DNA of 64,000 nucleotides, taken from contig NZ_KZ614149.1 in NCBI RefSeq assembly GCF_002886255.1, positions 1,798,001 through 1,862,000 of the forward strand. Reading direction: 5' to 3'. Positions 1 through 9,540 of the stretch are shown here, one piece after another. Positions within the stretch are counted from its first letter, which is position 1, and each line of letters begins with the position of its first letter. Origin of the DNA: Alteribacillus bidgolensis. Lineage in GTDB: Bacteria; Bacillota; Bacilli; Bacillales; Marinococcaceae. A program made the translations under genes and the position numbers. The notes beneath the pieces were generated by a model. It did no database searches. It was not told where the DNA came from and was given only the letters and a program-made list of their open reading frames with translations.

Positions 1-1952
1 ATCCCGAGAATATGAACATCATTTTCGACCGCTTGGATCGCAGCTTCTTCCGGCGTTTGGAAAAGCGGACCGATGTCCACGTCAAAACCAAGATCAGCAA
101 AGGCAGTTGAAATAACCTTCGCCCCGCGGTCATGGCCGTCCTGACCCATTTTAGCGATCATAATACGTGGTCGTCTGCCTTCTGCTTCGGCGAATTCATC
201 GGTTAACTGTCTTACGTCGTCCATTAATTCTTCCTCTCCAAATTCCGCACTGTACACTCCGCTGATCGAGCGTGTCACAGCCTGATGTCTTCCAGAAACT
301 TTTTCGATGGCATTTGAAATTTCTCCAAGGCTTGCTCTTGCTCTAGCAGCATCTACAGCCAGTTTTAATAAATTTTCTTTGCCATCTTCTGCCGCTTTTG
401 TCAACGCGTGTACCATTTCTTTTACTTTTTCTTCATTCCGTTCAGTACGCAGCCTCTTAAGACGTTCCATTTGCGATTGGCGTACGGCTGAATTATCAAT
501 ATCTAAAATATCAAGCGGGTCTTCTTTTTCTAAACGATATTTATTAATACCGACAACCGTTTCCCTGCCAGAGTCAATGTGAGCCTGGCGGCGGGCAGCT
601 GCTTCTTCGATTCTCATTTTAGGAAGGCCTGTTTCGATCGCTTTTGTCATACCGCCAGCTTCATCAATCTCTTCAATATGCTCCCAGGCTTTCTTAACAA
701 GTTCGGCCGTTAACGTTTCCACATAGTATGATCCGCCCCATGGGTCTACTACGTTTGTAATGCCTGTTTCTTCCTGAAGGTAAAGCTGCGTATTTCTTGC
801 AATCCTCGCTGAAAAATCCGTAGGCAGAGCGATTGCTTCATCAAGTGCATTTGTATGAAGCGATTGGGTATGCCCCATAGCGGCTGCCATTGCCTCGAGA
901 CATGTCCTTACGACATTGTTGTATGGATCTTGCTCCGTTAAACTCCAGCCCGAGGTTTGAGAGTGCGTACGCAGTGCCATCGACTTTGCATTTTTCGGGT
1001 TAAAAGGTTTCATTAAGCGGGCCCACAGCAGCCTGGCTGCCCGCATCTTCGCTATTTCCATAAAGTGATTCATTCCAATTGCCCAGAAAAACGAAAGTCT
1101 AGGTGCAAACTGATCAATATCAAGGCCTGCTTTCAAACCTGTGCGGACGTATTCCAATCCATCTGCAAGCGTATAACCAAGCTCAAGGTCAGCAGTAGCC
1201 CCAGCTTCCTGCATATGATAACCCGAAATCGAAATGCTGTTAAACTTTGGCATGTTTTCTGACGTATAAGCAAAAATGTCAGCAATGATGCGCATTGACA
1301 TTTCCGGCGGGTAAATGTACGTATTACGAACCATGTATTCTTTTAAAATATCATTTTGAATCGTGCCGGTCAGCTGTTCTTGTTTTACCCCTTGCTCTTC
1401 TGCTGCAACGATATAAAAGGCCATTACCGGTAAAACGGCGCCGTTCATTGTCATGGATACAGACATTTGATCGAGCGGAATACCGTCAAACAGTACTTTC
1501 ATATCAAGAATGGAATCGACAGCAACACCAGCCTTTCCGACATCTCCGACTACACGGGGATGATCTGAATCATAACCGCGGTGCGTGGCAAGGTCAAAGG
1601 CGATAGAGAGTCCTTTTTGACCAGCGGCTAGATTGCGGCGGTAAAATGCGTTGGATTCTTCTGCTGTTGAATAACCTGCATACTGCCTTACTGTCCAGGG
1701 CCTTGTTTTATACATGGCAGGATAAGGTCCTCTTAAAAAGGGAGCAATACCAGAGACATAGTTTGTATGCGGAAGGCCTTTTGTATCCTCTTTTGTATAA
1801 AGCGGCTTCAGCGCTATATTCTCTACTGTTGGAGAAGCCAGGTCTTCAGCATTTTTACCCGTTTTTGCTTGTACTTCTTCCTCCCATTTCGAAAGATCAT
1901 GAGAAGCAAGCACGTCGTTATAATGAATTTTTGTAAAATCCGGAGTTGTCAT
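1..1952 (-). CDS. mutB: Methylmalonyl-CoA mutase large subunit MutB, C-terminus beyond window
   Basis: Adenosylcobalamin-dependent isomerisation of (R)-methylmalonyl-CoA to succinyl-CoA, as the catalytic half of the MutA/MutB heterodimer in the cytoplasm. About 650 codons are visible from ATG at 1952; the frame is still open at base 1, so roughly the last 70 residues are missing. The cobalamin-binding signature DGHDRG (DxHxxG) is near residues 605-610, close to the left edge. The N-terminal half reads as the TIM-barrel substrate domain (YAGYSTAEESN, ATHRGYDSDHPRV). The start overlaps the mutA stop by ATGA, indicating translational coupling. It is the last visible gene of the propionyl-CoA operon. 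Confidence 0.95.
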   Translation of the reverse strand, partial: MTTPDFTKIHYNDVLASHDLSKWEEEVQAKTGKNAEDLASPTVENIALKPLYTKEDTKGLPHTNYVSGIAPFLRGPYPAMYKTRPWTVRQYAGYSTAEESNAFYRRNLAAGQKGLSIAFDLATHRGYDSDHPRVVGDVGKAGVAVDSILDMKVLFDGIPLDQMSVSMTMNGAVLPVMAFYIVAAEEQGVKQEQLTGTIQNDILKEYMVRNTYIYPPEMSMRIIADIFAYTSENMPKFNSISISGYHMQEAGATADLELGYTLADGLEYVRTGLKAGLDIDQFAPRLSFFWAIGMNHFMEIAKMRAARLLWARLMKPFNPKNAKSMALRTHSQTSGWSLTEQDPYNNVVRTCLEAMAAAMGHTQSLHTNALDEAIALPTDFSARIARNTQLYLQEETGITNVVDPWGGSYYVETLTAELVKKAWEHIEEIDEAGGMTKAIETGLPKMRIEEAAARRQAHIDSGRETVVGINKYRLEKEDPLDILDIDNSAVRQSQMERLKRLRTERNEEKVKEMVHALTKAAEDGKENLLKLAVDAARARASLGEISNAIEKVSGRHQAVTRSISGVYSAEFGEEELMDDVRQLTDEFAEAEGRRPRIMIAKMGQDGHDRGAKVISTAFADLGFDVDIGPLFQTPEEAAIQAVENDVHILG

Positions 1953-4045
1953 TGAATAGACGCTCCTTTCGTACGCTGCAGCCAGCTTAATGTTTCATAG
2001 ACGTTGGAATGACGATGAATCGTGCCGTCCAATCCTTTATCAGAAAGAATATTTTCTTGATCTTCTGATAATTTCCCAGCCAATAGCACTATTTTTTCTG
2101 GTGTTTTCTCTTTTATCAATTCTATAATCCCGGCTGCAAGTGCTTCATATGCTCCGTCTTGCCCGCATAAAACAACAATGGATTCCTCACTTGATATAGC
2201 AGCAGTGCTCGCTTCTATTGCATCATCTGTTCCTTCTGTCTGGTTTACTTGGAAACCGCCCGTTTGCAAAAATCCTGTTGAAAAGTCTGCTCGTGCTTTA
2301 TGGTCAGCAAGAGGACCTAATGTAACCAGTAAAGCGGACAGAGGTTTATTGGTATCTTCTTGATATGCTTTAGCTGATTGACGGAGCTTTTCAAATGTTT
2401 CTGCTTCTCGTACTGGCCGTAAAGGGGTAATAAAGCTGCTGCTGTTATGTTGTGCCAGATCAGAGAGCAAAGCACCCTTTTTGGCAGCGTCTACCGCTTC
2501 TTCTATGATGCTTTTTTCTCCTTTCTTCCATTCCACCCCAGCTCTGTTTCTTTTTTTAGATTGATTGTTTTCTAGAAATGCTGATACTTGTTTTTCGTCA
2601 TCCTCAGGCTTTACCGATACAGCTTTTTCATTGATATCCGGGTATTTGTTAACCCCAACATATACTTTGCGCTGTTCCTGTACTTGTTTTTCTTTATTCT
2701 TGCGTCCTTTGATGACACGTTCTTGTACATTTCCATCAAGCAGGTTTTGTTCTAGGCCCCCGTTTGCTTCGACCTCTTGAAACAAAGACCATGCTTTTTC
2801 TGCTAGTTCATGGGTTAATTTCTCTACATAGTACGAACCGCCTGCAGGGTCCATCGTACGACCAAGGTAGGCCTCCTTTTGTAAAATAATCTGGGTGTTG
2901 CGGGCAATTCGTTTGGCAAAAGAAGAGGGGCGCTGAAAAGCTGCATCAAATGGGGTTACATCTAAACAGTCAGCGCCTCCGGCCACTGCTGCAAAAGCTT
3001 CGGTCGTCGTACGGAGCATGTTGACATAAGGAGCATATACGGTCTTTGTTCTTTTAGAGGTCGTTCCTTGAAGAGACATGCTTCGTTTCTCTTCCCTGAT
3101 TCCAAATGCACTTTGAACATTAGACCAAAGTCCACGAGCCGCGCGAAACTTAGCCATCTCCATAAAAAAGTTTGAACCAGCTGGAAAACGAAATTGGAAA
3201 TAGGATACACTCTTTTCCGGTGAAATACCTCTATCGTTTAGTTCTTTTATATAAGAAACGGCAGCAGCCATTGCATAAGCAAGCTCCTCAACAGCACTAG
3301 CTCCGCTGTTATGGTATGGTTCACTTGAAATAAGCACTGTTTTTACGTGTATGCTCCTGTTTTCACACCATTTTATTATCTCTGCTGCGTGATTATAGCA
3401 CGTACTCAGCGGTGCAGGAAGCTCTCCTGCCTTTACCCAGCTGCCAAGTGGATCGGATGCAGCGCTTCCTGAAGCTGGGGAAGAAACGTCAGCTTTCTGA
3501 AGCGCTGCAGCCCATAAAGAAAAAAGCGGAAGCGGATCGGCACCTGTTTCAAAATAAATAGGCGTGTTTTCTAAATCAACACCTTGGAAAAGCGTAAGTA
3601 TATCCTCTGTATCTGAAACAAGGATTCCTGTATCACTTATCTGATTGCCCTTCATCTCTTTTCCTTCTTTTACCCCGTTATTCCAGCTCAAATTCACTGC
3701 ATGTTGTCCTTTTTGCAGCCCTTCTTTTATTTCTTGGTTGGCCGCTTCAGGTGTACGTTCCCAAACGGTTTGGGCTGCTTTCCATGGGAGGGAACGTTCA
3801 GAAGCTGCACGGATACCTCTTATGTGAGGAGACTGACCAGGCAGCGTGTCAGCATAAGGGAGATTCTCTCTGTCTTCTGCTCGATAGAGCGGTTTTAATG
3901 TAATTCCTTCATCTGTTTTCGTATAGAGGAGCTTTTCTACTGACTTTCCTTTTAATGAAGCTTCTGCAGCTTCGTACCAGGCTTTTTCGTCAGGAACTGG
4001 AAAATCACAAATATTTTTCAACACCGAGCGGAGTGTTTCATCCAT
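1949..4045 (-). CDS. mutA: Methylmalonyl-CoA mutase small subunit MutA
   Basis: Non-catalytic partner of MutB in the heterodimeric mutase. The barrel-like region (RFPAGSNFFMEMAKFRAARG, YVNMLRTTTEAFAAVAGGAD) is clear. The C-terminal cobalamin-like domain lacks the DxHxxG histidine motif (it reads ADFSTGFLQTGGF at the equivalent place), as expected for the small subunit. At 698 residues it is longer than I remember for the family (about 620), with a low-complexity Lys/Glu-rich linker near residues 455-515. It starts 18 bp after the carboxyltransferase gene and overlaps mutB by 4 bp. Confidence 0.93.
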   Translation of the reverse strand: MDETLRSVLKNICDFPVPDEKAWYEAAEASLKGKSVEKLLYTKTDEGITLKPLYRAEDRENLPYADTLPGQSPHIRGIRAASERSLPWKAAQTVWERTPEAANQEIKEGLQKGQHAVNLSWNNGVKEGKEMKGNQISDTGILVSDTEDILTLFQGVDLENTPIYFETGADPLPLFSLWAAALQKADVSSPASGSAASDPLGSWVKAGELPAPLSTCYNHAAEIIKWCENRSIHVKTVLISSEPYHNSGASAVEELAYAMAAAVSYIKELNDRGISPEKSVSYFQFRFPAGSNFFMEMAKFRAARGLWSNVQSAFGIREEKRSMSLQGTTSKRTKTVYAPYVNMLRTTTEAFAAVAGGADCLDVTPFDAAFQRPSSFAKRIARNTQIILQKEAYLGRTMDPAGGSYYVEKLTHELAEKAWSLFQEVEANGGLEQNLLDGNVQERVIKGRKNKEKQVQEQRKVYVGVNKYPDINEKAVSVKPEDDEKQVSAFLENNQSKKRNRAGVEWKKGEKSIIEEAVDAAKKGALLSDLAQHNSSSFITPLRPVREAETFEKLRQSAKAYQEDTNKPLSALLVTLGPLADHKARADFSTGFLQTGGFQVNQTEGTDDAIEASTAAISSEESIVVLCGQDGAYEALAAGIIELIKEKTPEKIVLLAGKLSEDQENILSDKGLDGTIHRHSNVYETLSWLQRTKGASIQ

Positions 4046-4063
4046 TTTTGTTTCCCCCTCTTT

Positions 4064-5617
4064 TTACAAAGGAATATTCCCGTGTTTTTTCTTAGGATTT
4101 TGTTTCTTTTTGTTTTGCAGCATTTCAAGCGCACTGGCAAGCGATTTTCTCGTGTCGCGCGGATCGATAACATCATCTACCATGCCATTACCGGCTGCAA
4201 TATACGGATTGGCAAACCGTTCACGGTATTCCTGGATTTTATCTTGGCGCGTTTTTTCAGGATCAGGACTTTCTTTTATTTCTTTGGCAAAAATAATATT
4301 GGCAGCCCCTTCTGGCCCCATAACTGCTATTTCAGCGTTAGGCCAGGCAAAAACCATGTCTGCGCCAATTGCTTTGCTGTTTAGTGCTACATAAGCCCCG
4401 CCAAAGGCTTTTCTCAAAATCACCGTTATTTTGGGAACAGTTGCTTCGGAATAGGCATATAAAATTTTTGCCCCGTGCCGGATAATGCCGCCGTGTTCCT
4501 GTTGCACACCTGGGATAAATCCGCTGACGTCTTCAAAAGTAATAAGCGGAATATTAAAACAATCACAGAAGCGGATAAAACGGGAACACTTATCCGAGGA
4601 ATCGATATCAAGGCCGCCCGCCATCATTTTTGGATTATTCGCAACAATTCCGACAGTCTCTCCGTTTATTCTTCCAAACCCTACAACAATATTTTTGGCA
4701 AATCCGGGCTGTACTTCCATAAAATTCTCGTCATCTAAGAGCAGCTTAATTACTTTTCTTACGTCATATACTTTTGTACTATCTACCGGTACGATATCGA
4801 GCAGTTCTTCCACTCGTTCTTCTACACCCGCTTCTTGTTTAGGTGGTTGAGCCGGCGCTTTTTCTTGATGATTAGAAGGAAGATATTGAATCAGCCGGCG
4901 TACTTCCTGAAGCACTTCTTCTTCCGTGGAAGCGGTGAAATGAGCATTACCGCTTTTACTTGAATGCACCTTAGCTCCTCCTAAATCTTCGGAGTTAATT
5001 TTTGCCCCCGTTACACTCTCAATTACTTTTGGGCCGGTTATAAACATTTGGCTTGTTTTTTCTACCATAAAAACAAAGTCCGTAATCGCCGGGGAATATA
5101 CTGCGCCCCCTGCACACGGTCCCATAATGACAGAGATTTGCGGAACGACGCCTGAATAAATAGAATTGCGGTAAAAAACATGGCCGTAACCGTCTAAAGA
5201 TAGGACGCCTTCTTGAATACGAGCCCCGCCAGAATCATTTAACCCGATAATCGGCGCTCCATTTTCTGCTGCAAGATCCATCATTTTTGCAATTTTTAAG
5301 GCGTGCATTTCTCCTAGCGCCCCGCCGTATACGGTAAAGTCCTGCGCAAATAGAAAGATTAATTTTCCATACACTTTTGCATACCCAGTAACTACACCTT
5401 CTCCTGGTGCTTCTGCTTTACCATAATCCATTCCGCGGTTTTCGATAAACGGATTCAGTTCGACAAAGCTTCCTTCATCTACAAGAAGATCAATTCTCTC
5501 TCGTGCGGTCAGCTTTCCCCGGTCATGCTGTGCATCAATTCGGTCTTCCCCGCCGCCTAGTTTGACTTTTTCTTTTTTTCGTTCCATTTCATCAATCCGG
5601 TCAAACATATCACTCAT
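4064..5617 (-). CDS. Acyl-CoA (propionyl-CoA) carboxylase carboxyltransferase subunit
   Basis: Transfers carboxyl from carboxybiotin to an acyl-CoA; the context points to propionyl-CoA giving methylmalonyl-CoA. It has 517 residues, normal for the MmdA/PccB family. Two crotonase-like halves are visible, with oxyanion and biotin-site glycine motifs (GPCAGGAVYSPA in the N-half, FGGAYVALNSKAIGAD in the C-half). Partners in the same operon are the biotin carrier (110 bp upstream) and biotin carboxylase; MutA and MutB use its product. Methylmalonyl-CoA decarboxylase alpha subunit is the main alternative, but no beta or gamma membrane subunit is present here, so carboxylase is preferred. Confidence 0.9.
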   Translation of the reverse strand: MSDMFDRIDEMERKKEKVKLGGGEDRIDAQHDRGKLTARERIDLLVDEGSFVELNPFIENRGMDYGKAEAPGEGVVTGYAKVYGKLIFLFAQDFTVYGGALGEMHALKIAKMMDLAAENGAPIIGLNDSGGARIQEGVLSLDGYGHVFYRNSIYSGVVPQISVIMGPCAGGAVYSPAITDFVFMVEKTSQMFITGPKVIESVTGAKINSEDLGGAKVHSSKSGNAHFTASTEEEVLQEVRRLIQYLPSNHQEKAPAQPPKQEAGVEERVEELLDIVPVDSTKVYDVRKVIKLLLDDENFMEVQPGFAKNIVVGFGRINGETVGIVANNPKMMAGGLDIDSSDKCSRFIRFCDCFNIPLITFEDVSGFIPGVQQEHGGIIRHGAKILYAYSEATVPKITVILRKAFGGAYVALNSKAIGADMVFAWPNAEIAVMGPEGAANIIFAKEIKESPDPEKTRQDKIQEYRERFANPYIAAGNGMVDDVIDPRDTRKSLASALEMLQNKKKQNPKKKHGNIPL

Positions 5618-5727
5618 TGAAAACAGCCTCCTTTTCTATGTACTTGTCACTTTTGTGTTAAAACGCTTTCATTGCTTTTGCCATAAAAGGGGTATCTTCT
5701 AAAAAGATGCCCCTGACATGTGTATGG

Positions 5728-6240
5728 TTAAGCTGTTTTTACAAGGAACAGCGGCTGGCCGTATTCGACAAGCTCCCCATTTTCAACGAGAATTTCTACA
5801 ATTTCTCCAGAAATTTCTGCTTCAAGTTCATTCATCAATTTCATTGCTTCTACAATGCAAACAACCGATTCTTCGCCTACTTTGTCTCCTTCTTTCACAT
5901 ACGGATCAGCATCTGGAGACGGAGAACGGTAGAATGTACCGACCATTGGAGATGTTATTTCTTCTAGAGAATCATCTTTAGCTTCCGGTGTTTCTGCTTG
6001 TTCTGGCGCTTTTGCTGGTGATTCTTCTTTAGGCGCAGCCGGTGCTGGTGCTTCCGGCTGCGGGACACTAGGAGCTGCTTGCGGCTGTGGAGTTTGAATG
6101 GTTTCAACAGCTGCTGCCCGTACCGCTCCTTCTTTTTTGATTGTAATCTTTTCTTTGTTCTCTCCGCGGATTTCAATCTCTCCTATGCTGGATTTGTCTA
6201 GTGCCCGAATCAATTCTTTAATTTCGTTTACTTTATACAT
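5728..6240 (-). CDS. accB: Biotin carboxyl carrier protein of the acyl-CoA carboxylase
   Basis: 170-residue AccB-type carrier. The N-terminal helix-forming segment (MYKVNEIKELIRALDKSS) is followed by a Pro/Ala/Glu-rich flexible linker at about residues 50-90 and a C-terminal biotinyl domain. The biotin acceptor lysine is in EAMKLMNE. It lies between the TetR gene and the carboxyltransferase, so it is probably the dedicated carrier for the propionyl-CoA enzyme rather than the housekeeping acetyl-CoA carboxylase copy, although it could serve both. The ATG is preceded by GGGAGTG within the upstream 15 bp. Confidence 0.92.
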   Translation of the reverse strand: MYKVNEIKELIRALDKSSIGEIEIRGENKEKITIKKEGAVRAAAVETIQTPQPQAAPSVPQPEAPAPAAPKEESPAKAPEQAETPEAKDDSLEEITSPMVGTFYRSPSPDADPYVKEGDKVGEESVVCIVEAMKLMNELEAEISGEIVEILVENGELVEYGQPLFLVKTA

Positions 6241-6276
6241 GTTTTCCTACACTCCCTTATTGAGGATTAAAAATAA

Positions 6277-6912
6277 TTACATTACACGATTAGTTCGTAA
6301 AAAGAAACGTTGATAAGCAGGTTCTTTTCTTGCTTGTTCGGTTAGAAGCGACTGCATGATCAAATCTGCATAAATGTCTGCTATTTCTTTCACCGAATAT
6401 TGTCCGTCGGCTTTGTACCATTTGTACGTCCAGTTAATCATGCCGAAAATAGCCATCGATGTGATCGGGACAGGCAGTTCATCTCTGAATTCTCCTCTTT
6501 CTTTGCCTTCTTTTACGACAGAAAACATCATATCTTTGTAGACATCACGCTTTTTTTTAATACTATCAAAATAGTCTGGTGATAAATACAAACTTTCTTG
6601 ATAAAAAACAGTGACGTGAGCTCGGTATACTTCAAACATTTTCACGAAAGAACGCACGGTTTCATAAAGTTTTTCCGCCGGTGTATGATAGCTGGCATGA
6701 GCTTCTGCTGCTTTATCAATGACATATGTAATAAACGAGTCATGGATGGTGTAAAGAAGCTCATCTTTCGATTTAAAATTGTGATAAAACCCGCCTTTAG
6801 AGGTGTTGCTTTCTTTTACTATTTTATCCACTGTTACCGCATGAAAGCCATTTTCTTCAAAAAGTTGAAGAGCAGCCTCTGTAATCCTTTGCTTCGTGGA
6901 TTTCGCCGGCAT
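6277..6912 (-). CDS. TetR-family transcriptional regulator of the propionyl-CoA operon
   Basis: 211-residue TetR-type repressor. The N-terminal helix-turn-helix is typical (ALQLFEENGFHAVTVDKIVK then SKGGFYHNFKSKDELL); the C-terminal ligand domain is unassigned. ATG at 6912 is preferred over GTG at 6921 because AGGTG sits at proper spacing before the ATG. It is the second gene of the operon, 21 bp after the biotin carboxylase gene. A palindrome at the operon start site (8355-8370) is the obvious candidate operator, suggesting autoregulation relieved by an acyl-CoA or free acid. The ligand is not visible in the sequence. Confidence 0.88.
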   Translation of the reverse strand: MPAKSTKQRITEAALQLFEENGFHAVTVDKIVKESNTSKGGFYHNFKSKDELLYTIHDSFITYVIDKAAEAHASYHTPAEKLYETVRSFVKMFEVYRAHVTVFYQESLYLSPDYFDSIKKKRDVYKDMMFSVVKEGKERGEFRDELPVPITSMAIFGMINWTYKWYKADGQYSVKEIADIYADLIMQSLLTEQARKEPAYQRFFLRTNRVM

Positions 6913-6933
6913 TCTTATCACCTGCTTTCGGTC

Positions 6934-8280
6934 TTAATCCATAATTTGGTGCTGCTCAAGAAATTTTGTGTTAAAATCTCCTTCTTTGAAAGAAGGATGA
7001 TCCATTAATTTCATATGGAACGGAATTGTTGTATCCACACCTTCTACAACAAATTCTGATAATGCTCTTTTCATCCGGGAAATTGCTTCATCTCTTGTTT
7101 TTCCTCTTACAATTAATTTAGCAACCATCGAATCATAGAACGGCGTAATAGAATATCCTGGATAGACAGCGCTGTCTATACGCACGCCCAGACCGCCCGG
7201 CGGAAGATACATTTCAATTTTCCCTGGGGACGGCATAAAGTTTTTGGCAGGATTTTCTGCATTTATTCTGCATTCAATAGCCCAACCGTCAATTTGAATG
7301 TTCTCTTGTTCAACTGATAATTTTTCTCCTGCAGCAGCGCGGATTTGTTCTTTAATTAAATCTATACCAGTTACTTCTTCGGTTACGGGATGCTCTACTT
7401 GAATTCGAGTATTCATCTCCATAAAGTAAAACTTTTTATGTTTATCAAGCAAAAATTCCACCGTGCCTGCTCCGCAATAATCCACTGCTCTTGCGGCTTT
7501 AATAGCAGCTTTTCCCATAGCCTGTCTTGTCTCTTCATCGAGAGCAGGGGATGGTGCTTCCTCAACCAGCTTTTGATGTCTTCGCTGAATAGAACAATCT
7601 CTTTCTCCAAAATGAACCACATTTCCGTGAGAGTCTGCCATAATTTGAATTTCTACATGACGAGGCTCTTCTACAAATTTTTCCATATACACTCCGCTGT
7701 CCCCAAAAGCGGTGGCTGCTTCTTGCTGAGCCATGTTTATCGCTTTTTTCAAATCTTCCGGGTCTTCAGCGACTCTCATCCCTTTTCCGCCGCCGCCGGC
7801 TGTTGCTTTTACAATCACCGGATAACCGATGTCTTCTGCTGTTTTTACAGCTTCTTCTTCGTTTTCAATAATTCCATCCGTACCGGGAACGATCGGCACT
7901 CCTGCTGCTTCCATCGTATCACGGGCAACTGCTTTGGCCCCCATTTTGCTGATTGCTTCTGGGGATGGTCCGATAAATGCAAGGTCGTGATCAGCACAAA
8001 TTTCTGCAAACTCAGCGTTTTCTGCAAGAAAACCATACCCCGGGTGCACTGCATCTGCCCCTGTTTTAAGAGCGGTGGAAATGAGATTCGTTTTTTTCAA
8101 ATAACTTTCTGCAGAGGAGCTCGGCCCTACGCAATACGCTTCATCTGCCATAAGTACATGCAGAGCTTCTCGGTCTGCTTCGGAATGAACAGCAACTGTT
8201 TCTATACCTAGCTCGCGGCAGGCACGAATAATACGTACAGCAATTTCACCCCGGTTAGCTATTAGTATTCTCTTAAACAT
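6934..8280 (-). CDS. accC: Biotin carboxylase subunit of acyl-CoA carboxylase
   Basis: ATP-dependent carboxylation of carrier-bound biotin. The 448 residues show the N-terminal domain (FKRILIANRGEIAVRIIRAC), the ATP-grasp glycine loop (GGGGKGMRVAED) and the EHPVTEEVTGIDL active-site segment, with normal length for AccC. ATG at 8280 is chosen over an upstream in-frame ATG at 8325 because AGAAGG lies 8 bp before it and the protein then aligns with the conserved N-terminus. First gene of the operon; the 100-bp leader carries a cre-like site and an operator-like palindrome. Confidence 0.93.
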   Translation of the reverse strand: MFKRILIANRGEIAVRIIRACRELGIETVAVHSEADREALHVLMADEAYCVGPSSSAESYLKKTNLISTALKTGADAVHPGYGFLAENAEFAEICADHDLAFIGPSPEAISKMGAKAVARDTMEAAGVPIVPGTDGIIENEEEAVKTAEDIGYPVIVKATAGGGGKGMRVAEDPEDLKKAINMAQQEAATAFGDSGVYMEKFVEEPRHVEIQIMADSHGNVVHFGERDCSIQRRHQKLVEEAPSPALDEETRQAMGKAAIKAARAVDYCGAGTVEFLLDKHKKFYFMEMNTRIQVEHPVTEEVTGIDLIKEQIRAAAGEKLSVEQENIQIDGWAIECRINAENPAKNFMPSPGKIEMYLPPGGLGVRIDSAVYPGYSITPFYDSMVAKLIVRGKTRDEAISRMKRALSEFVVEGVDTTIPFHMKLMDHPSFKEGDFNTKFLEQHQIMD

Positions 8281-8325
8281 CAAATGCACCTTCTCTCTGT
8301 TTTTGCTTCTTCTTATTGTTTTCAA

Positions 8326-8339
8326 GGTAAGCGATTACA
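8326..8339 (-). promoter_or_regulatory. Candidate CcpA cre site
   Basis: On the minus strand the site reads TGTAATCGCTTACC, which fits the Bacillus cre consensus TGWNANCGNTNWCA at every position except the last. It lies about 35-50 bp downstream of the predicted start site, the usual position for a CcpA roadblock. Catabolite repression of propionate or branched-chain carbon use is biologically sensible, but binding is inferred. Confidence 0.6.
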
Positions 8340-8354
8340 TACTAAAACACTCAA

Positions 8355-8370
8355 GACCGACCAGTCAGTC
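8355..8370 (-). promoter_or_regulatory. Palindromic operator, probably for the operon's TetR regulator
   Basis: GACCGACCAGTCAGTC is an imperfect inverted repeat: each 8-base arm has the form GACYGACY, with 6 of 8 positions identical. It begins a few bases after the predicted transcription start of the operon that encodes a TetR protein. GACC/GGTC arms are common in TetR-family operators. Which protein binds is inferred from linkage. Confidence 0.6.
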
Positions 8371-8379
8371 TGTATTTAG

Positions 8380-8408
8380 ATTGTAAAAAAAAATTCGTAA
8401 TCTGTCAA
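8380..8408 (-). promoter_or_regulatory. Sigma-A promoter of the propionyl-CoA operon
   Basis: On the minus strand TTGACA (8408-8403) is separated by exactly 17 bp from TACAAT (8385-8380). Transcription would start near 8373, just before the palindrome, giving a leader of about 90 bases. This is one of the best sigma-A matches in the window. Confidence 0.8.
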
Positions 8409-8521
8409 ATATAATAAGAAACGTTTTGTTACTCCTACTCCTATAGTTTAAAAATTTTTATCATGGAACACAAGAAAAAATTCAGCTTACCCTTACACGT
8501 CCAGCCTTCATGATGAAATAT

Positions 8522-8545
8522 TGTTAAAACCTGGCAGAGCCAGGC
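8522..8545 (-). terminator. Rho-independent terminator of the amidinotransferase-family gene
   Basis: Minus-strand stem CCTGGC-TCT-GCCAGG followed by TTTT, starting about 25 bp after the stop codon at 8570. Confidence 0.7.
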
Positions 8546-8569
8546 TTCCATTATTTAATGAAATATTTA

Positions 8570-9415
8570 TCATTTTCCTTTGATAAGCGGCATTGTTACA
8601 CAGCGAAAAGAACCGCCGGATTTAATGATTTCTGAGAAAGGGATTTCTAGTACCTCAAACCCCATCTCTTTCATATCTTCATTCACCTTTTTATTTTCTG
8701 GAAGACTTATTACTGTTTTATTACCTATTGACAATACATTTGTCCCTAGTCTAAATTGTTCCTCTTCTGTCACCGTAATAGTACGGTAACGCATGCATAT
8801 ATCGCGGACAATATCATTAGAAAGGGCGTCGGGATAAAGCAGCGCCGTTCCTGGAGAAAGAATGTTAAAAATACAATCTAAGTGAAGATATTTTTTATCA
8901 AAAGGTATGGTTATTATTTTTTTCGCAGGAAACAGTTCTTCTAACTGTTTTACTGCTTGTTCACTCGTACGGCTGCTATCCCCTACATAGATTACGTCCT
9001 CGTCAATTAACACATCTCCGCCCTCAATAGAACCATCATTTATTGATAAATAGTCCCAATGATGGTCTTGGAGCCAAGATTTAAATTCCTTTATTTCCGG
9101 CTCTCTAATATCCGTCTCCATTTTACCAGTAATAATACCTTTTTCTGTGGCAAAGCCGAGATCTCTTGTAAATACCTGCTCTGGCAACTTTGATAGCGCA
9201 GGAATAAGCTGAACGGTTACCCCGTGGTTTTTTAATGTTTCAATTAGAAATTGATGTTCTTCTATCGCTTTATCTTGATCAATATTTTCATCTTCATAAG
9301 ACTTTTGGACCTCATTTATCGGTTTTTTAATACGCATTTCCTCTGGAGAGCACATCAATACTTCCTTTAGCACACCGTATTCTGTATAAGCAGAGCCTTG
9401 TCGTTTGTTTGTCAT
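8570..9415 (-). CDS. Amidinotransferase / dimethylarginine dimethylaminohydrolase-like protein
   Basis: 281-residue member of the guanidino-group-modifying superfamily (arginine deiminase, DDAH, amidinotransferases), cytoplasmic. Motifs in order: RDLGFA near residue 90, the acidic IEGGDV motif, the LHLD histidine, and a C-terminal cysteine in GGSFRCVTMPL. These match the Asp/Glu-His-Cys catalytic set. The substrate cannot be read from sequence; B. subtilis YkgA is a similar uncharacterised protein. It stands alone, with its own terminator and a divergent pterin dehydratase gene upstream. Confidence 0.8.
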   Translation of the reverse strand: MTNKRQGSAYTEYGVLKEVLMCSPEEMRIKKPINEVQKSYEDENIDQDKAIEEHQFLIETLKNHGVTVQLIPALSKLPEQVFTRDLGFATEKGIITGKMETDIREPEIKEFKSWLQDHHWDYLSINDGSIEGGDVLIDEDVIYVGDSSRTSEQAVKQLEELFPAKKIITIPFDKKYLHLDCIFNILSPGTALLYPDALSNDIVRDICMRYRTITVTEEEQFRLGTNVLSIGNKTVISLPENKKVNEDMKEMGFEVLEIPFSEIIKSGGSFRCVTMPLIKGK

Positions 9416-9540
9416 TCTCTCGTCTCCTTTCTCTCCCCTCTAGTCATACCCTTTTTCAAACTAAAATAAAAAATAGCAACGTTTAAAAACGTGCTGAAAG
9501 TGGTAAAAATGATATATCAGTATAAGATGGGATGGTGAAA

